Position numbers and translations under genes: made by a program. Below the pieces are notes generated by a model that saw only the letters and a program-made list of their open reading frames with translations, did no database searches and was not told the origin of the DNA. A stretch of 64,000 bases of DNA from Georgenia sp. SYP-B2076. Lineage in GTDB: Bacteria > Actinomycetota > Actinomycetes > Actinomycetales > Actinomycetaceae. The stretch covers positions 223,819 through 287,818 of the forward strand of contig NZ_RXOZ01000032.1 in assembly GCF_003991205.1 (NCBI RefSeq), read 5' to 3'. This document shows, one piece after another, positions 56,071 to 64,000 of the stretch (the stretch's first letter is position 1; every line of letters begins with the position of its first letter).

Positions 56071-56652
56071 ATGCGGTACGGACCCGGCCCCAGCTGGATG
56101 GTGAGCCTGGGGGAACCTCACGACCTGTTCTTCGCGCTCTACGTGCGCGACGCGCTGACGATCGTCGACGGAGACGACTTTCCGCCGCTCGCTCCCGTGG
56201 TTCCTCTGTGGAAGCCGGCCGGATGGTCCGGCGCACAGCGAGCAGCCCTCGCGGACCAGTGGCACGGATGGTGGGCGGCGCTTATCGCGAACCGCCCGGA
56301 GACGCGTCCCGGCGGCCCCGACTTCGGGTCGACCCGCGGCACCGAGCTGCGCGACGTGCAGAGGGAACTGTTCCACCCGGCGCGGAGGTGGCGCGCCGAG
56401 CATCCCTCCCCTCCCCGGAGGACGAACGCCAACGTGCCGCCGCCGCTGCTCGTGACCCGCCTGGTCCAGGACATCGAGCGAGCACTCGGGCGGAGGGCCG
56501 CGCCATTCAGGTACGTCGTCGAATCGATACCCACGGCGGGGAGGCGCTATTGGGACCTCTCCCCCGCCGGGCTCCTGGTCAGCGAGGACCTCCTCGCGGA
56601 CGCCGACGGCCTCCGCGACGTGCTCCGCCCGCGCCTCACGGCACTGGCTTAG
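56071..56652 (+). CDS. Hypothetical protein, 193 residues
   Basis: An unrecognised soluble protein with a strong ribosome site (GAGGAGG, about 56060-56066) before ATG 56071. Notable parts are EPHDLFFALYVRDALTI, PLWKPAGWSGAQRAALADQW, GWWAALIANRPETRPGGPDF and GRRYWDLSPAGLLVSEDLLA. Trp and Arg are frequent. There are no cysteines or membrane segments. It may be cotranscribed with the preceding unknown gene. A strong hairpin follows the stop. Confidence 0.7.
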   Translation: MRYGPGPSWMVSLGEPHDLFFALYVRDALTIVDGDDFPPLAPVVPLWKPAGWSGAQRAALADQWHGWWAALIANRPETRPGGPDFGSTRGTELRDVQRELFHPARRWRAEHPSPPRRTNANVPPPLLVTRLVQDIERALGRRAAPFRYVVESIPTAGRRYWDLSPAGLLVSEDLLADADGLRDVLRPRLTALA

Positions 56653-56716
56653 GCCATGGCGCCACGACGGCGTGGAACCCGTCGGCGCGCGGCGACGATC
56701 GCCCGCGCACGCGGAA

Positions 56717-56745
56717 GATCCGGCGCGGGACGTCCGCGCCGGATC
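56717..56745. terminator. Bidirectional terminator between the hypothetical gene and dctA
   Basis: GATCCGGCGCGG (56717-56728) and CCGCGCCGGATC (56734-56745) form a perfect 12-bp stem with the loop GACGT. It stands in the 115-base gap between convergent genes. Confidence 0.8.
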
Positions 56746-56767
56746 CTCCAGGGGTCGAGCCGAAGGG

Positions 56768-58159
56768 TCAGTGCGTCCCGACGAGGTTCGGCTCGTCCGC
56801 CCGACGGGCGGCGTCCGTCTCGTCAACGGCGTGCGGGGCGGCGTGCGCGTCGGCGGCGATGGTGGCCTCGTCGAAGGGGTCCTGCCCGTCCAGCACGCGG
56901 TGGACCTGCCCGAGGTCGATCTCGTGCACCCACTTGCCGAGCACCAGCGTGGCCACCGCGTTGCCGGTGAAGTTCGTCAGCGCGCGGGCCTCGGACATGA
57001 ACCGGTCGACGCCGACGATGAGGCCGACGCCGTCGACCAGGTCGGGGCGGTGCGACTGCAGGCCGGCGGCCAGGGTCGCGATGCCGGCACCGGAGACGCC
57101 CGCCGCGCCCTTGGACGCGATGATCATGAAGACCAGCAGCGAGATCTGCTCGCCCAGCGCCAGCGGCTTGCCCATCGCCTCGGCGACGAACAGCGCGGCC
57201 ATCGTCAGGTAGATGGCGGTGCCGTCGAGGTTGAAGGAGTAACCCGTCGGGACCGTCACGCCGACCACCGGCTTCGAGACCCCCAGGTGCTCCATCTTCG
57301 CGATGAGCCGCGGCAGGGCCGCCTCGGAGGAGGAGGTCGAGAAGATCAGCAGGTACTCCCGGCCGAGGTACCTCATGAGCTTGAAGATGCTCACCCCGGT
57401 GACGGCGCGGAGCAGGCTGCCGAGCACGACGACGATGAACAGCGCGCAGGTGATGTAGAAGGCGAGCATGAGCGTGGCCATCGACACGATGGCCTGCACG
57501 CCGGTCTCGCCGACCACCGCGGCGATGGCGCCGAACGCCCCGATGGGCGCGACCCACATGATCATCATGAGCAGGCGGAACACCAGCGACTGGGCGTAGG
57601 TGATGGCCTTCAGGACCGGCTTGCCCGCCGCGCCCATCCGCTGCAGGGCAAACCCGCACAGCAGGGCGACGAGCAGGGTCTGCAGGATGTTGCCGGAGGT
57701 CAGCGAGCTGAGCAGCGTCGTCGGGATGATGCCGAGGATGAACCCGGCGGTGCCCCCGGCGTGCTCGGTGTCGGTGGGCGCCTCGTAGGTGGTGCCGCTC
57801 AGGTGCAGGCCGGAGCCGGGATGGATGAGGTTGCCGACGACGAGCCCGATGGCGAGGGCGAACGTCGACATGGTGAGGAAGTACACCAGCGCGATGCCGC
57901 CGACCTTGCCGACGGTCGCGGCCTTGGCGATCGACCCGACGCCGAGCACGATCGTGCAGAAGATGATCGGGGCGATCATCATCTTGATGAGCGCGATGAA
58001 CGCCGTGCCCAGGGGCTTGAGGGCGACGGCGGCGTGCGGTGCGACGAGGCCGAGGACCGCGCCCGCGACCACCGCGCCGATGACCGACATGTACAGCCAG
58101 TGCGTCTTGTCCTTCTTCGGCGAACGCCCGGCCTGGCGTTCGGTGCTCTTCACAGCCAT
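56768..58159 (-). CDS. dctA: C4-dicarboxylate:cation symporter DctA
   Basis: A 463-residue transporter of the DAACS/SLC1 family taking up succinate, fumarate, malate or aspartate with protons or sodium. Family signatures are present in order: IALIKMMIAPIIFCTIVLGV, the hairpin STSSSEAALPRLIAKMEHLG, GVTVPTGYSFNLDGTAIYLT, and SKGAAGVSGAGIATLAAGLQ with the substrate Asp/Asn region GVDRFMSEARALTNFTGNAV. It starts at ATG 58159 behind AAGGAGG. It is divergent from a DcuS-like kinase, and the short gap holds a CRP/GlxR-like palindrome, so uptake is probably induced by its substrate and modulated by carbon status. Confidence 0.95.
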   Translation of the reverse strand: MAVKSTERQAGRSPKKDKTHWLYMSVIGAVVAGAVLGLVAPHAAVALKPLGTAFIALIKMMIAPIIFCTIVLGVGSIAKAATVGKVGGIALVYFLTMSTFALAIGLVVGNLIHPGSGLHLSGTTYEAPTDTEHAGGTAGFILGIIPTTLLSSLTSGNILQTLLVALLCGFALQRMGAAGKPVLKAITYAQSLVFRLLMMIMWVAPIGAFGAIAAVVGETGVQAIVSMATLMLAFYITCALFIVVVLGSLLRAVTGVSIFKLMRYLGREYLLIFSTSSSEAALPRLIAKMEHLGVSKPVVGVTVPTGYSFNLDGTAIYLTMAALFVAEAMGKPLALGEQISLLVFMIIASKGAAGVSGAGIATLAAGLQSHRPDLVDGVGLIVGVDRFMSEARALTNFTGNAVATLVLGKWVHEIDLGQVHRVLDGQDPFDEATIAADAHAAPHAVDETDAARRADEPNLVGTH

Positions 58160-58205
58160 GGGGTCCTCCTTGACAACGGGGCGAGCGGTGCGCCGGCGGC
58201 GTTAC

Positions 58206-58258
58206 CGTGACCACTGTCACATCGAGGCCCCCGGGCCCTCCCCTTGCGGTCATAGAGT
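58206..58258. promoter_or_regulatory. CRP/GlxR-like site and promoter between dctA and the two-component system
   Basis: CGTGACCACTGTCACA (58206-58221) matches the CRP-type consensus TGTGA-N6-TCACA at nine of ten positions and contains the palindrome GTGAC-CACT-GTCAC. TAGAGT (58253-58258) further right is a good -10 for the kinase gene. Control by a cAMP-dependent regulator is an inference from the motif. Confidence 0.55.
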
Positions 58259-58296
58259 TCGCGAGGCTCGGCGCGTCGGGGAGGAAGAAGCGGGCC

Positions 58297-59964
58297 GTGA
58301 AGGGTTGGAGCGTCGCGCTGAGGGTCTTCGTCCTCCAGCTGGTCGCCGTGCTCGTGGCGACGGCCGGGGTGGGCTACCTGCTCTGGCAGAACGACGCGCG
58401 CGCCAACCACGACGAGGCGGTCGCCCGCAGCCGGACGCTCGCCACCGCCGTCGCGGACGACCCGTTCGTGCGGGACTCGGTGACCTCCCCGGACCCGGCC
58501 GCCACCCTGGCCGGGCCGATCGAGCGGCTCCGGCGGGACGCGGGAGCCGACTTCATCACGGTCATGGCGCCCGACGGCACCCGGTTCACCCATCCCGACC
58601 CGGAGCAGGTGGGCGGGATCTACCGGGGTACCCGCACGCCAGCGCTGGCCGGGAAGACCTACACCGAGACCTTCACCGGCACCCTCGGCCCGTCGGTCCG
58701 GGCCATCGCCCCCGTGCGGGACGACGACGGCGGCATCGTCGCGCTGGCGGCGGCCGGCATCACGGTCCAGCGGGTGGATCTCGCGACGGCGCGGGACGTG
58801 CCCGGCGTCCTCGCCCTCGGCGCCGTCGTCCTCCTCCTCGGCGCCGCCGGGTCGGCGCTGCTGGCCCGGTACCTCTGGCGGACCACCCTCGGCCGTGGCC
58901 CGGCGCAGCTCGCGCGCATGCACGTCCTCGCCGACGCCACCCTGCACACCGCCCGGGAGGGGCTCCTCCTCGTCGACGGCGACGGCACGGTGCAGCTCTT
59001 CAACGACCGCGCCGCCGAGCTCCTCGACCTGCCCGCGACCCTCAGCGCCGACGACCTGCCCCTGGCCCTCAGCGACATCGACCTGCCGCCGACCATCCGC
59101 GACCTGCTGGTCTCCGGCGCGACGGTCGAGGACGAGCTGCACGTCACCGGCACGCGGGTGCTCCACGTGACCCAGCGGCCGGTCACCGCCGGCCGGACCA
59201 GCCCGCGCCGGCTGCGCCGTGCACCGGCGGAGGAGAAGCCGGGCGGGCGGGTGCTCGTGCTGGGCGACCACACGGAGATCAGCCGGCTCAGCGGCCAGCT
59301 GGGCACGGCGCGGAGCCTGTCGACGGCGCTGCGGGCCCAGACCCACGAGCACGCCAACCGGCTACACACCATCGTCTCCCTCCTCGAGCTCGGGCGGACG
59401 CGGGAGGCCCTGGACTTCGCCGTCGCCGACCTCGGTGGCACCCAGCGGCTCACCGACGAGGTGATCACCTCGGTGGACGAGCCGTTCGTCAGCGCCCTGC
59501 TCCTCGGCAAGACCGCCGCCGCGCACGAGCGGGGCGTGCGCCTCGACGTCGTCGTGACCGGGGAGGTGGGCGGCCTCGACATCCCGCCGGCCGACCTCAT
59601 CACGCTGATCGGAAACCTGGTGGACAACGCGATCGACGCCGCGGCCGGGAGCGTCGACGCGACCGTCGAGGTCGACCTCAGCGAGATCCCGGCCGGCCTG
59701 CGGATCCGTGTGGCCGACACCGGACCGGGGCTGCCGGGCGACGGCGACGCCTTCGCCCTGGGGACCACGTCCAAGGCGGCCGGGCCCGAGGGCCGGGGCG
59801 TCGGGCTGGCGCTCGTCCGGCAGACCGTCGCCCGGCTCGGCGGCAGCGTCACCGCCTACAACGACGGCGGTGCCGTGTTCGTCGTCGAGCTGCCCCGGCG
59901 CGCCGGCGACCCCTCGGGTGGACGGGTCGCGCAGTCCGGGGCGTCCGGCGGCGGTGCGGCGTGA
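58297..59964 (+). CDS. Sensor histidine kinase, DcuS/CitA type
   Basis: A 555-residue kinase. GTG 58297 is chosen because GGGGAGGAAG (58278-58287) precedes it and the -10 at 58253 would start the mRNA downstream of the alternative GTG 58207. It has helix 1 (VFVLQLVAVLVATAGVGYLL), then an extracellular PAS-like sensor of about 130 residues (GADFITVMAPDGTRFTHPDP, RAIAPVRDDDGGIVALAAAG). Helix 2 and a cytoplasmic PAS (EGLLLVDGDGTVQLFNDRAA) follow. The phospho-acceptor is in LRAQTHEHANRLHTIVSLLE, with N box LIGNLVDNAIDAAAG and G box VADTGPGLPG. It senses C4-dicarboxylates or citrate. Confidence 0.92.
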   Translation: MKGWSVALRVFVLQLVAVLVATAGVGYLLWQNDARANHDEAVARSRTLATAVADDPFVRDSVTSPDPAATLAGPIERLRRDAGADFITVMAPDGTRFTHPDPEQVGGIYRGTRTPALAGKTYTETFTGTLGPSVRAIAPVRDDDGGIVALAAAGITVQRVDLATARDVPGVLALGAVVLLLGAAGSALLARYLWRTTLGRGPAQLARMHVLADATLHTAREGLLLVDGDGTVQLFNDRAAELLDLPATLSADDLPLALSDIDLPPTIRDLLVSGATVEDELHVTGTRVLHVTQRPVTAGRTSPRRLRRAPAEEKPGGRVLVLGDHTEISRLSGQLGTARSLSTALRAQTHEHANRLHTIVSLLELGRTREALDFAVADLGGTQRLTDEVITSVDEPFVSALLLGKTAAAHERGVRLDVVVTGEVGGLDIPPADLITLIGNLVDNAIDAAAGSVDATVEVDLSEIPAGLRIRVADTGPGLPGDGDAFALGTTSKAAGPEGRGVGLALVRQTVARLGGSVTAYNDGGAVFVVELPRRAGDPSGGRVAQSGASGGGAA

Positions 59965-59983
59965 CCGGAACCGGGGTGGCGGC

Positions 59984-60727
59984 GTGACCGGCGGCGTGAC
60001 CGGCGGCAGGGCCGGGGCGACGGGAGGGCCGGCGGTCATCCGGGTCCTCGTCGTCGAGGACGAGCAGCTGACGGCGGCCGCGCACGCCCAGTACGTCGCC
60101 CGCCTGGAGGGCTTCGAGGTCGTCGCCACCGCGCGCACCGCCCACGCCGCCCTCGAGGCCGTCGCCCGGTCCCGCGACGCCGGCCGGCGCGTCGACCTCG
60201 TGCTCCTCGACATGCACCTGCCCGACCGGCACGGGCTGGACGTCGCCCGGCTCATCCGCGGCTCCGGCACGGACGTCGACATCATGGTGATCAGCGCGGC
60301 CAACGACGTCCCCACCGTGCGGGCCGCCGCGACCACGGGGATCGTCGGCTACCTCATCAAGCCGTTCGCCTTCGCCGACTTCGCCGCGAAGATGCGCGGG
60401 TACCGCACCTACCGCCGGGCGTTGTCCGCCGGCCGGCCGGGTGCCGTCGCGCAAGATGAGGTGGACCGGGCGCTGGCCGCCCTGCACGACGACGCCCCCG
60501 CCGGGCTGCCCAAGGGCCTGGCGCCCGAGACCCTCGACCAGATCACGGCACTGCTCCGCGACGGCGACCGGGCGTTCTCGGCGAGCGAGGTGGGCGAACG
60601 GCTCGGCCTCTCGAGGGTCACCGCCCGGCGCTATCTCGAGCACCTCGCGCGGGTGGACCGGGTGACCCGGACGCCGCGGCACGGGCAGGCCGGGCGACCG
60701 GAGCTTGAGTACCGCTGGTCGGGATAG
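59984..60727 (+). CDS. Response regulator, DcuR/CitB type
   Basis: A 247-residue regulator starting at GTG 59984 or at GTG 59996 (both precede a Gly-rich leader). The receiver domain is VIRVLVVEDEQLTAAAHAQY, with phosphorylation Asp in RVDLVLLDMHLPDRHGLDVA and Lys in GYLIKPFAFADFAAKM. The C-terminal domain is a winged HTH with FSASEVGERLGLSRVTARRYL, typical of the CitB/DcuR group. It is 19 bases behind the kinase gene. It should activate dctA on the opposite strand in response to dicarboxylates. Confidence 0.92.
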   Translation: MTGGVTGGRAGATGGPAVIRVLVVEDEQLTAAAHAQYVARLEGFEVVATARTAHAALEAVARSRDAGRRVDLVLLDMHLPDRHGLDVARLIRGSGTDVDIMVISAANDVPTVRAAATTGIVGYLIKPFAFADFAAKMRGYRTYRRALSAGRPGAVAQDEVDRALAALHDDAPAGLPKGLAPETLDQITALLRDGDRAFSASEVGERLGLSRVTARRYLEHLARVDRVTRTPRHGQAGRPELEYRWSG

Positions 60728-60881
60728 CGGGCGGGACAGCCGCTTGCCGAGGATGGCCGCCGGCGCGGGGGGACATCACGTCCTGCCCGGTGAGCCACCG
60801 GTCTCGCCGGTGGTGACGGGACTGAGATTGCCGCAGGCCACGGCGTGTGACACCGTGGAAACGAGCCCCAAACACGGGCCT

Positions 60882-60922
60882 CCGGACGATGGGTGCCGTA
60901 CCCGGTGTGCGACAAGACGGCC
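60882..60922 (+). ncRNA. Guanidine-III (ykkC-III) riboswitch
   Basis: The conserved core of the ykkC-III class is recognisable. CCGGACGA (60882-60889) is followed by GTGCCGTACCCGG (60893-60905) and ends in GACAAGACGGCCC (60911-60923). These words occur in the order and spacing of the class, which folds into a pseudoknot that binds guanidinium. The ribosome site GTGGAGG (60924-60930) follows at once, so ligand binding would free or mask it. The gene behind it is a Gdx-type guanidinium exporter, the usual partner. Confidence 0.88.
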
Positions 60923-60935
60923 CGTGGAGGCTGTC

Positions 60936-61250
60936 ATGTCATGGCTCGTTCTCGTGATCTCCGGTGTGCTGGAAGCCGTGTGGGCCACCGCACTGGGCAA
61001 GTCCGACGGCTTCAGCCGGCTGGGACCTACCGTGGTGTTCCTCTCCGCCCTGGCCGCCAGCATGGCGGGACTGGCCTATGCCATGAGGGATCTGCCGGTG
61101 GGCACCGCCTACGCGGTGTGGGTGGGCATCGGCGCGGTGCTGACCGTGGCCTACGCGATGGCCAGCGGCGAGGAGCCGCTGTCGGCGCTGAAGGTGGTGT
61201 TCCTGGTGATGATCGTCGCCGGTGTGGTCGGTCTCAAGCTCGTCCACTGA
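60936..61250 (+). CDS. gdx: SMR-family guanidinium exporter (Gdx/SugE)
   Basis: A 104-residue four-helix small multidrug resistance protein. The first helix SWLVLVISGVLEAVWATALG carries the essential Glu13 and the W-A-T-x-L-G-x-S pattern of the SugE/Gdx branch. GTAYAVWVGIGAVLTV in helix 3 is also typical. It works as a dual-topology dimer exporting guanidinium in exchange for protons. ATG 60936 lies behind GGAGG within the riboswitch output region. Regulation by guanidine through the upstream RNA is strongly supported. Only one SMR gene is present, as expected for Gdx. Confidence 0.95.
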   Translation: MSWLVLVISGVLEAVWATALGKSDGFSRLGPTVVFLSALAASMAGLAYAMRDLPVGTAYAVWVGIGAVLTVAYAMASGEEPLSALKVVFLVMIVAGVVGLKLVH

Positions 61251-61332
61251 GGGCCCCTCTGGCCTACGAAGCGCATCAGACGGGCTTGCCCGTCCCTTCC
61301 TCCGACCGCGCCGAAGCCGCGTGGAGGACCGG

Positions 61333-63402
61333 TCAGTGCGGGTGCTCGTCGGTGACGACGACGGCGTCGAGCGCCACCAGACCCGCCGCGGTGAGCCGCA
61401 GGGGGTTCACCTCGATCTCGGCGACGTCCGGGTTGACGAGCAGAGCGTTGCCCACCGCGGTGAGCACCCGCGCGAGCTCAGTCGGGTCGAGCGTCGGGCC
61501 GCCGCGATGACCGAACAGGAGGCGGCGGGCCTGGAGGTCGTCCACCATGGCCGCGGCCGCACTGTCGCTCAGCGGCACGGTGCGGATGGCGACGTCGGCA
61601 AGGACCTCCGCCGCCGTGCCGCCCAGGCCGAGGAGCAGGACCGGGCCGAAGACCGGGTCCCTGCGGGCCCCGACGATGAGGTCGACCCCCGGGGCTGCCA
61701 TGGTCTCGACCAGGACCTCCCGCGCGCCGGCCGCCACGAGCGAGTCGACCGCGCGCTCCATGTCGTCACGCGTGCGGACCCCGAGATGCACGCCCCCGAC
61801 CTCCGTCTTGTGCAGGACGGCCGCGTCGAGCAGCTTCACCGCCACCGGTCCGCCGAGCGCCTCCAGGGCGTCCAGCGCCTCGCCGCGATCGCGGCACCGG
61901 CGCCGCGGCGGCGTCCGCACGCCGAGGGCGTCGAGGAGCTCCTTGGCGCCCACCTCGTCCCACGGTCCCGCCAGCCCGGGCCACGGCTGGGCAGGGGTCA
62001 CGTCGTGGGAGAGCGCGAAGCGCCCCTTCGCGTCGTCGACCAGGGCCGCCACGCCCCGAGCAAGCGCGGTCGGGCCCGAGATGAGCGGGATCCCGGCCTC
62101 GCGCGCGGCAGCACGCTGGGCGTCGACGTCGTGGGCCGGGCCGTCCACGCCGAGCAGCACCGGCAGCTCGTCGGCCGCGCCGGACGCTACGACCGTCGCG
62201 GGCAGGTCCACCACCGGCTCCGTCAGCCCGTAGATCGCCACCGCGTCCACGGCCGGGTCGGCGGCCACGGCGGCCACGACGCGGTCGAAGCCGGGCCCGG
62301 GGCGCCCGGTGTCGACGGGGTTGGCCTGGAAGGTGAGCGGCGGCAGCACCTCGGCGATCGCCGCCTGGGTGGCGCCGGAGAGCCGCGGCAGGTTGACCCC
62401 GGCGGTCTGCAAGGCGTCCGCGACCAGCAGACCAGGGCCCGCCTGGCCGGTGATCACCGCGACGCCGGGCGCGGGTGACGGCGCCAGACGCCGACCGGAG
62501 AGCGCAGTGACGGCGTCGACCAGCGCGTCCTCGTCGTCGACGAGCACGGCACCGGCCTGCCGCAGCACGGCACGGGTGGTGCGCCAGGACGTCGCCAGCG
62601 CCCCCGTGTGCGACCGGGCGAACTCTGCGACGTCGCTGCGGCCGACGACGAGGGCGACGACCGGCTTGACGGCCGACAGCCGTCGTACCGCCCGCAGCAG
62701 CGCCGGCCCGTCCTGCACCGTCTCGAGGTGCAGCGCCACCACGTGCGTCTGATCGTCGCCGACGAGGTGCTCGAGCACGTCCGAGGTGGTGATGTCGACG
62801 CCGGCGCCCAACCCCACGCAGAGGCTGACGCCGACGCCGGCCCGCTGCAGCCGGAAGGCCAGCGCGTGGTTGACCCCGCCGCTGGCGGCCACGACGGCCA
62901 CCGGTCCGGCGGCGAGCTGGGCGACCCCGGGCACGAAGCTGGCCAGCAGCCGACGGGCGGGAAGGAAGAATCCCGAGGTGTTCGGGCCGAGCAACCGGAT
63001 GCCGGTCTCCTGTACCGCCGCCGTGACCGCGCGCTGGTGCTCCTCCCCCGCGGCTCCGGCCTCGCCGAAGCCACCCGCGCACACCAGGGCGGCGCGCACG
63101 CCGCCGTCGGCGCAGTCGCGCAGCGCCTGGGCCGTCGCGGTGGCCGGGACGCAGAGCACGGCAAGGTCCACGGCGCCGCGGGCAACCGCCAGCGCGTCAC
63201 CGACGCTAGCGTGCATGCCCTCACCCCGGCTGTTCACCAGGTACAGCGGCGCGTCGTACGCGGCGAGGGACTGGGCCATGACCGCTCCCAGCTTGCCGGG
63301 CGTCGCGGAGGCACCGACGACCATCACGCCGCGCGGCGCGAACAGGGAGTCCAGAGCGGTGGGGGCGGCCACGGCGTGACCTGCGGTCGTTGGCGGGGTC
63401 AT
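61333..63402 (-). CDS. Acyl-CoA synthetase, NDP-forming (acetate-CoA ligase family, fused)
   Basis: A 689-residue fusion of the alpha and beta parts of ADP-forming acyl-CoA synthetase. ATG 63402 follows GGAG at a good distance; an ATG four codons upstream is also open. The CoA-binding Rossmann domain has GVMVVGASATPGKLGAVMAQ, and the ligase domain has VVAASGGVNHALAFRLQRAG in the phospho-His loop region. ANPVDTGRPGPGFDRVV follows. The C-terminal ATP-grasp part has VAVKLLDAAVLHKTEVGGVH and VMVGARRDP-type residues (VDLIVGARRDPVFGPVLLLG). It makes an acyl-CoA from an organic acid or the reverse. The thiolase gene upstream suggests a short- or branched-chain acid pathway. Confidence 0.9.
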   Translation of the reverse strand: MTPPTTAGHAVAAPTALDSLFAPRGVMVVGASATPGKLGAVMAQSLAAYDAPLYLVNSRGEGMHASVGDALAVARGAVDLAVLCVPATATAQALRDCADGGVRAALVCAGGFGEAGAAGEEHQRAVTAAVQETGIRLLGPNTSGFFLPARRLLASFVPGVAQLAAGPVAVVAASGGVNHALAFRLQRAGVGVSLCVGLGAGVDITTSDVLEHLVGDDQTHVVALHLETVQDGPALLRAVRRLSAVKPVVALVVGRSDVAEFARSHTGALATSWRTTRAVLRQAGAVLVDDEDALVDAVTALSGRRLAPSPAPGVAVITGQAGPGLLVADALQTAGVNLPRLSGATQAAIAEVLPPLTFQANPVDTGRPGPGFDRVVAAVAADPAVDAVAIYGLTEPVVDLPATVVASGAADELPVLLGVDGPAHDVDAQRAAAREAGIPLISGPTALARGVAALVDDAKGRFALSHDVTPAQPWPGLAGPWDEVGAKELLDALGVRTPPRRRCRDRGEALDALEALGGPVAVKLLDAAVLHKTEVGGVHLGVRTRDDMERAVDSLVAAGAREVLVETMAAPGVDLIVGARRDPVFGPVLLLGLGGTAAEVLADVAIRTVPLSDSAAAAMVDDLQARRLLFGHRGGPTLDPTELARVLTAVGNALLVNPDVAEIEVNPLRLTAAGLVALDAVVVTDEHPH

Positions 63403-63545
63403 GCGAATCTCCATTCGACGGCGTGCTCCGCGTTCCGCGGGTGCGTGTGCTGGGCCGTGTGGGTGGGGGTGTCTGTGGTGAGGGTTTGGTGGTCATGTGC
63501 GGGCGAATGCTCACCGTTGTGGGGCCGTGGGTGTGCGTGGTGGTG

Positions 63546-64000
63546 TCAGGTTTCGAGGAGGAGGGCTTCGCCTTGTCCGCCGCCGCCGCAGAGGGCGACG
63601 GCGGCGCGGTGGATGCCGTTGGTGGCGAGCTGGTGGGCGGCGTGGACGACGAGGCGGGCGCCGGAGGCGCCGATGGGGTGGCCGATGGCGATGCCGCCGC
63701 CGTGCGGGTTGACCTTGGCGGGGTCCAGGCCGAGCTCGGTGGTGGACTGGGCGACGACGGCGCCGAAGGCCTCGTTGATCTCGACGTGGTCGAGGTCGTT
63801 CGGGTGCCAGCCCTGCCGGGTCAGGGCCTGTCCGAGGGCGCGGGCGGGCTGGGCGTGCAGGGAGGTGTCCGGCCCGGCGACCTGCCCGGCCGCGCGGAGG
63901 GTGGCCAGGACCGCCCAGCCCTGGGTCTGGGCGTGGGCGCGGGTGGTCAGGACCACGGCGGCGGCGCCGTCGGAGATCGGGGACGCGTTCCCCGCGGTGA
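63546..64000 (-). CDS. Acetyl-CoA acetyltransferase (thiolase), C-terminal part
   Basis: The frame is open to the window edge, so only about 150 C-terminal residues are present. It begins TAGNASPISDGAAAVVLTTR, the thiolase substrate loop. DHVEINEAFGAVVAQST, then NPHGGGIAIGHPIGASGARL with the catalytic His, and ALCGGGGQGEALLLE with the second catalytic Cys follow. The nucleophilic Cys lies beyond the window. Thiolases of this group condense or cleave acetoacetyl-CoA and longer 3-ketoacyl-CoA. It points the same way as the NDP-forming acyl-CoA synthetase, which begins about 140 bases after its stop, so they may share a transcript. Confidence 0.93.
   Translation of the reverse strand, partial: TAGNASPISDGAAAVVLTTRAHAQTQGWAVLATLRAAGQVAGPDTSLHAQPARALGQALTRQGWHPNDLDHVEINEAFGAVVAQSTTELGLDPAKVNPHGGGIAIGHPIGASGARLVVHAAHQLATNGIHRAAVALCGGGGQGEALLLET

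Noticed and set aside
58207..58296. GTG 58207 as the kinase start
   Set aside because: It lies inside the CRP-like palindrome and upstream of the -10 at 58253. GTG 58297 has a strong ribosome site.

Overview
This 64 kb window is very GC-rich, gene-dense chromosomal DNA with heavy G/C in third codon positions. It reads as a high-GC actinobacterium. Clues are a WhiB4/WblA-type WhiB protein, a GAF-ANTAR regulator, CarD, many leaderless promoters and a C50-carotenoid operon of the crtYe/crtYf/crtEb type. Together these suggest the order Micrococcales; the genus cannot be fixed from the sequence alone. I see no insertion sequence, phage, CRISPR array or rRNA. The only RNA genes or elements are tRNA-Sec, a SECIS hairpin and a guanidine riboswitch.

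Region 1-8.1 kb is organic-acid catabolism. It holds the end of glucarate dehydratase, two paralogous universal stress proteins facing each other, a tctC-tctB-tctA tripartite tricarboxylate transporter operon, and a divergent pair made of an Ldh2-type dehydrogenase and LhgO (L-2-hydroxyglutarate oxidase). The two arms share an intergenic region full of inverted and direct repeats. 8.1-15.4 kb holds housekeeping genes (Ogt, a RibD/DHFR-like reductase, a lipoprotein, a CDF metal exporter, a small hydrolase, an FGGY kinase and an NlpC/P60 protein). These are separated by unusual tandem and inverted repeats.

15.4-21.7 kb is a complete carotenoid operon (idi-crtE-crtB-crtI-crtYe-crtYf-crtEb), translationally coupled and transcribed away from a MarR regulator. 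It is predicted to make a cyclic C50 carotenoid related to decaprenoxanthin or sarcinaxanthin. A PP2C phosphatase and a GAF-ANTAR protein converge on its end. 24-27 kb carries a sugar transporter, a sucrase/ferredoxin-like protein and WhiB.

27.3-37.2 kb is a self-contained selenocysteine island. selC-selA-selB run leftward; selD and fdhA-fdhB-fdhC run rightward. fdhA has an in-frame TGA followed by a SECIS hairpin with a GGTCT loop. A rhodanese-SufE pair follows on the other strand.

37-49 kb is a mixture: a zinc alcohol dehydrogenase, a thioredoxin-NHL protein, a DHA2 exporter with an AraC regulator, a TetR/hydrolase pair and CarD. 49.4-54.4 kb encodes a ribose-type sugar ABC importer and a TetR regulator. 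56.8-60.7 kb is a C4-dicarboxylate module, DctA with a divergent DcuS/DcuR-type two-component system and a CRP/GlxR-like site. A guanidine-III riboswitch then precedes a Gdx-type SMR exporter. The window ends with an NDP-forming acyl-CoA synthetase and a truncated thiolase.
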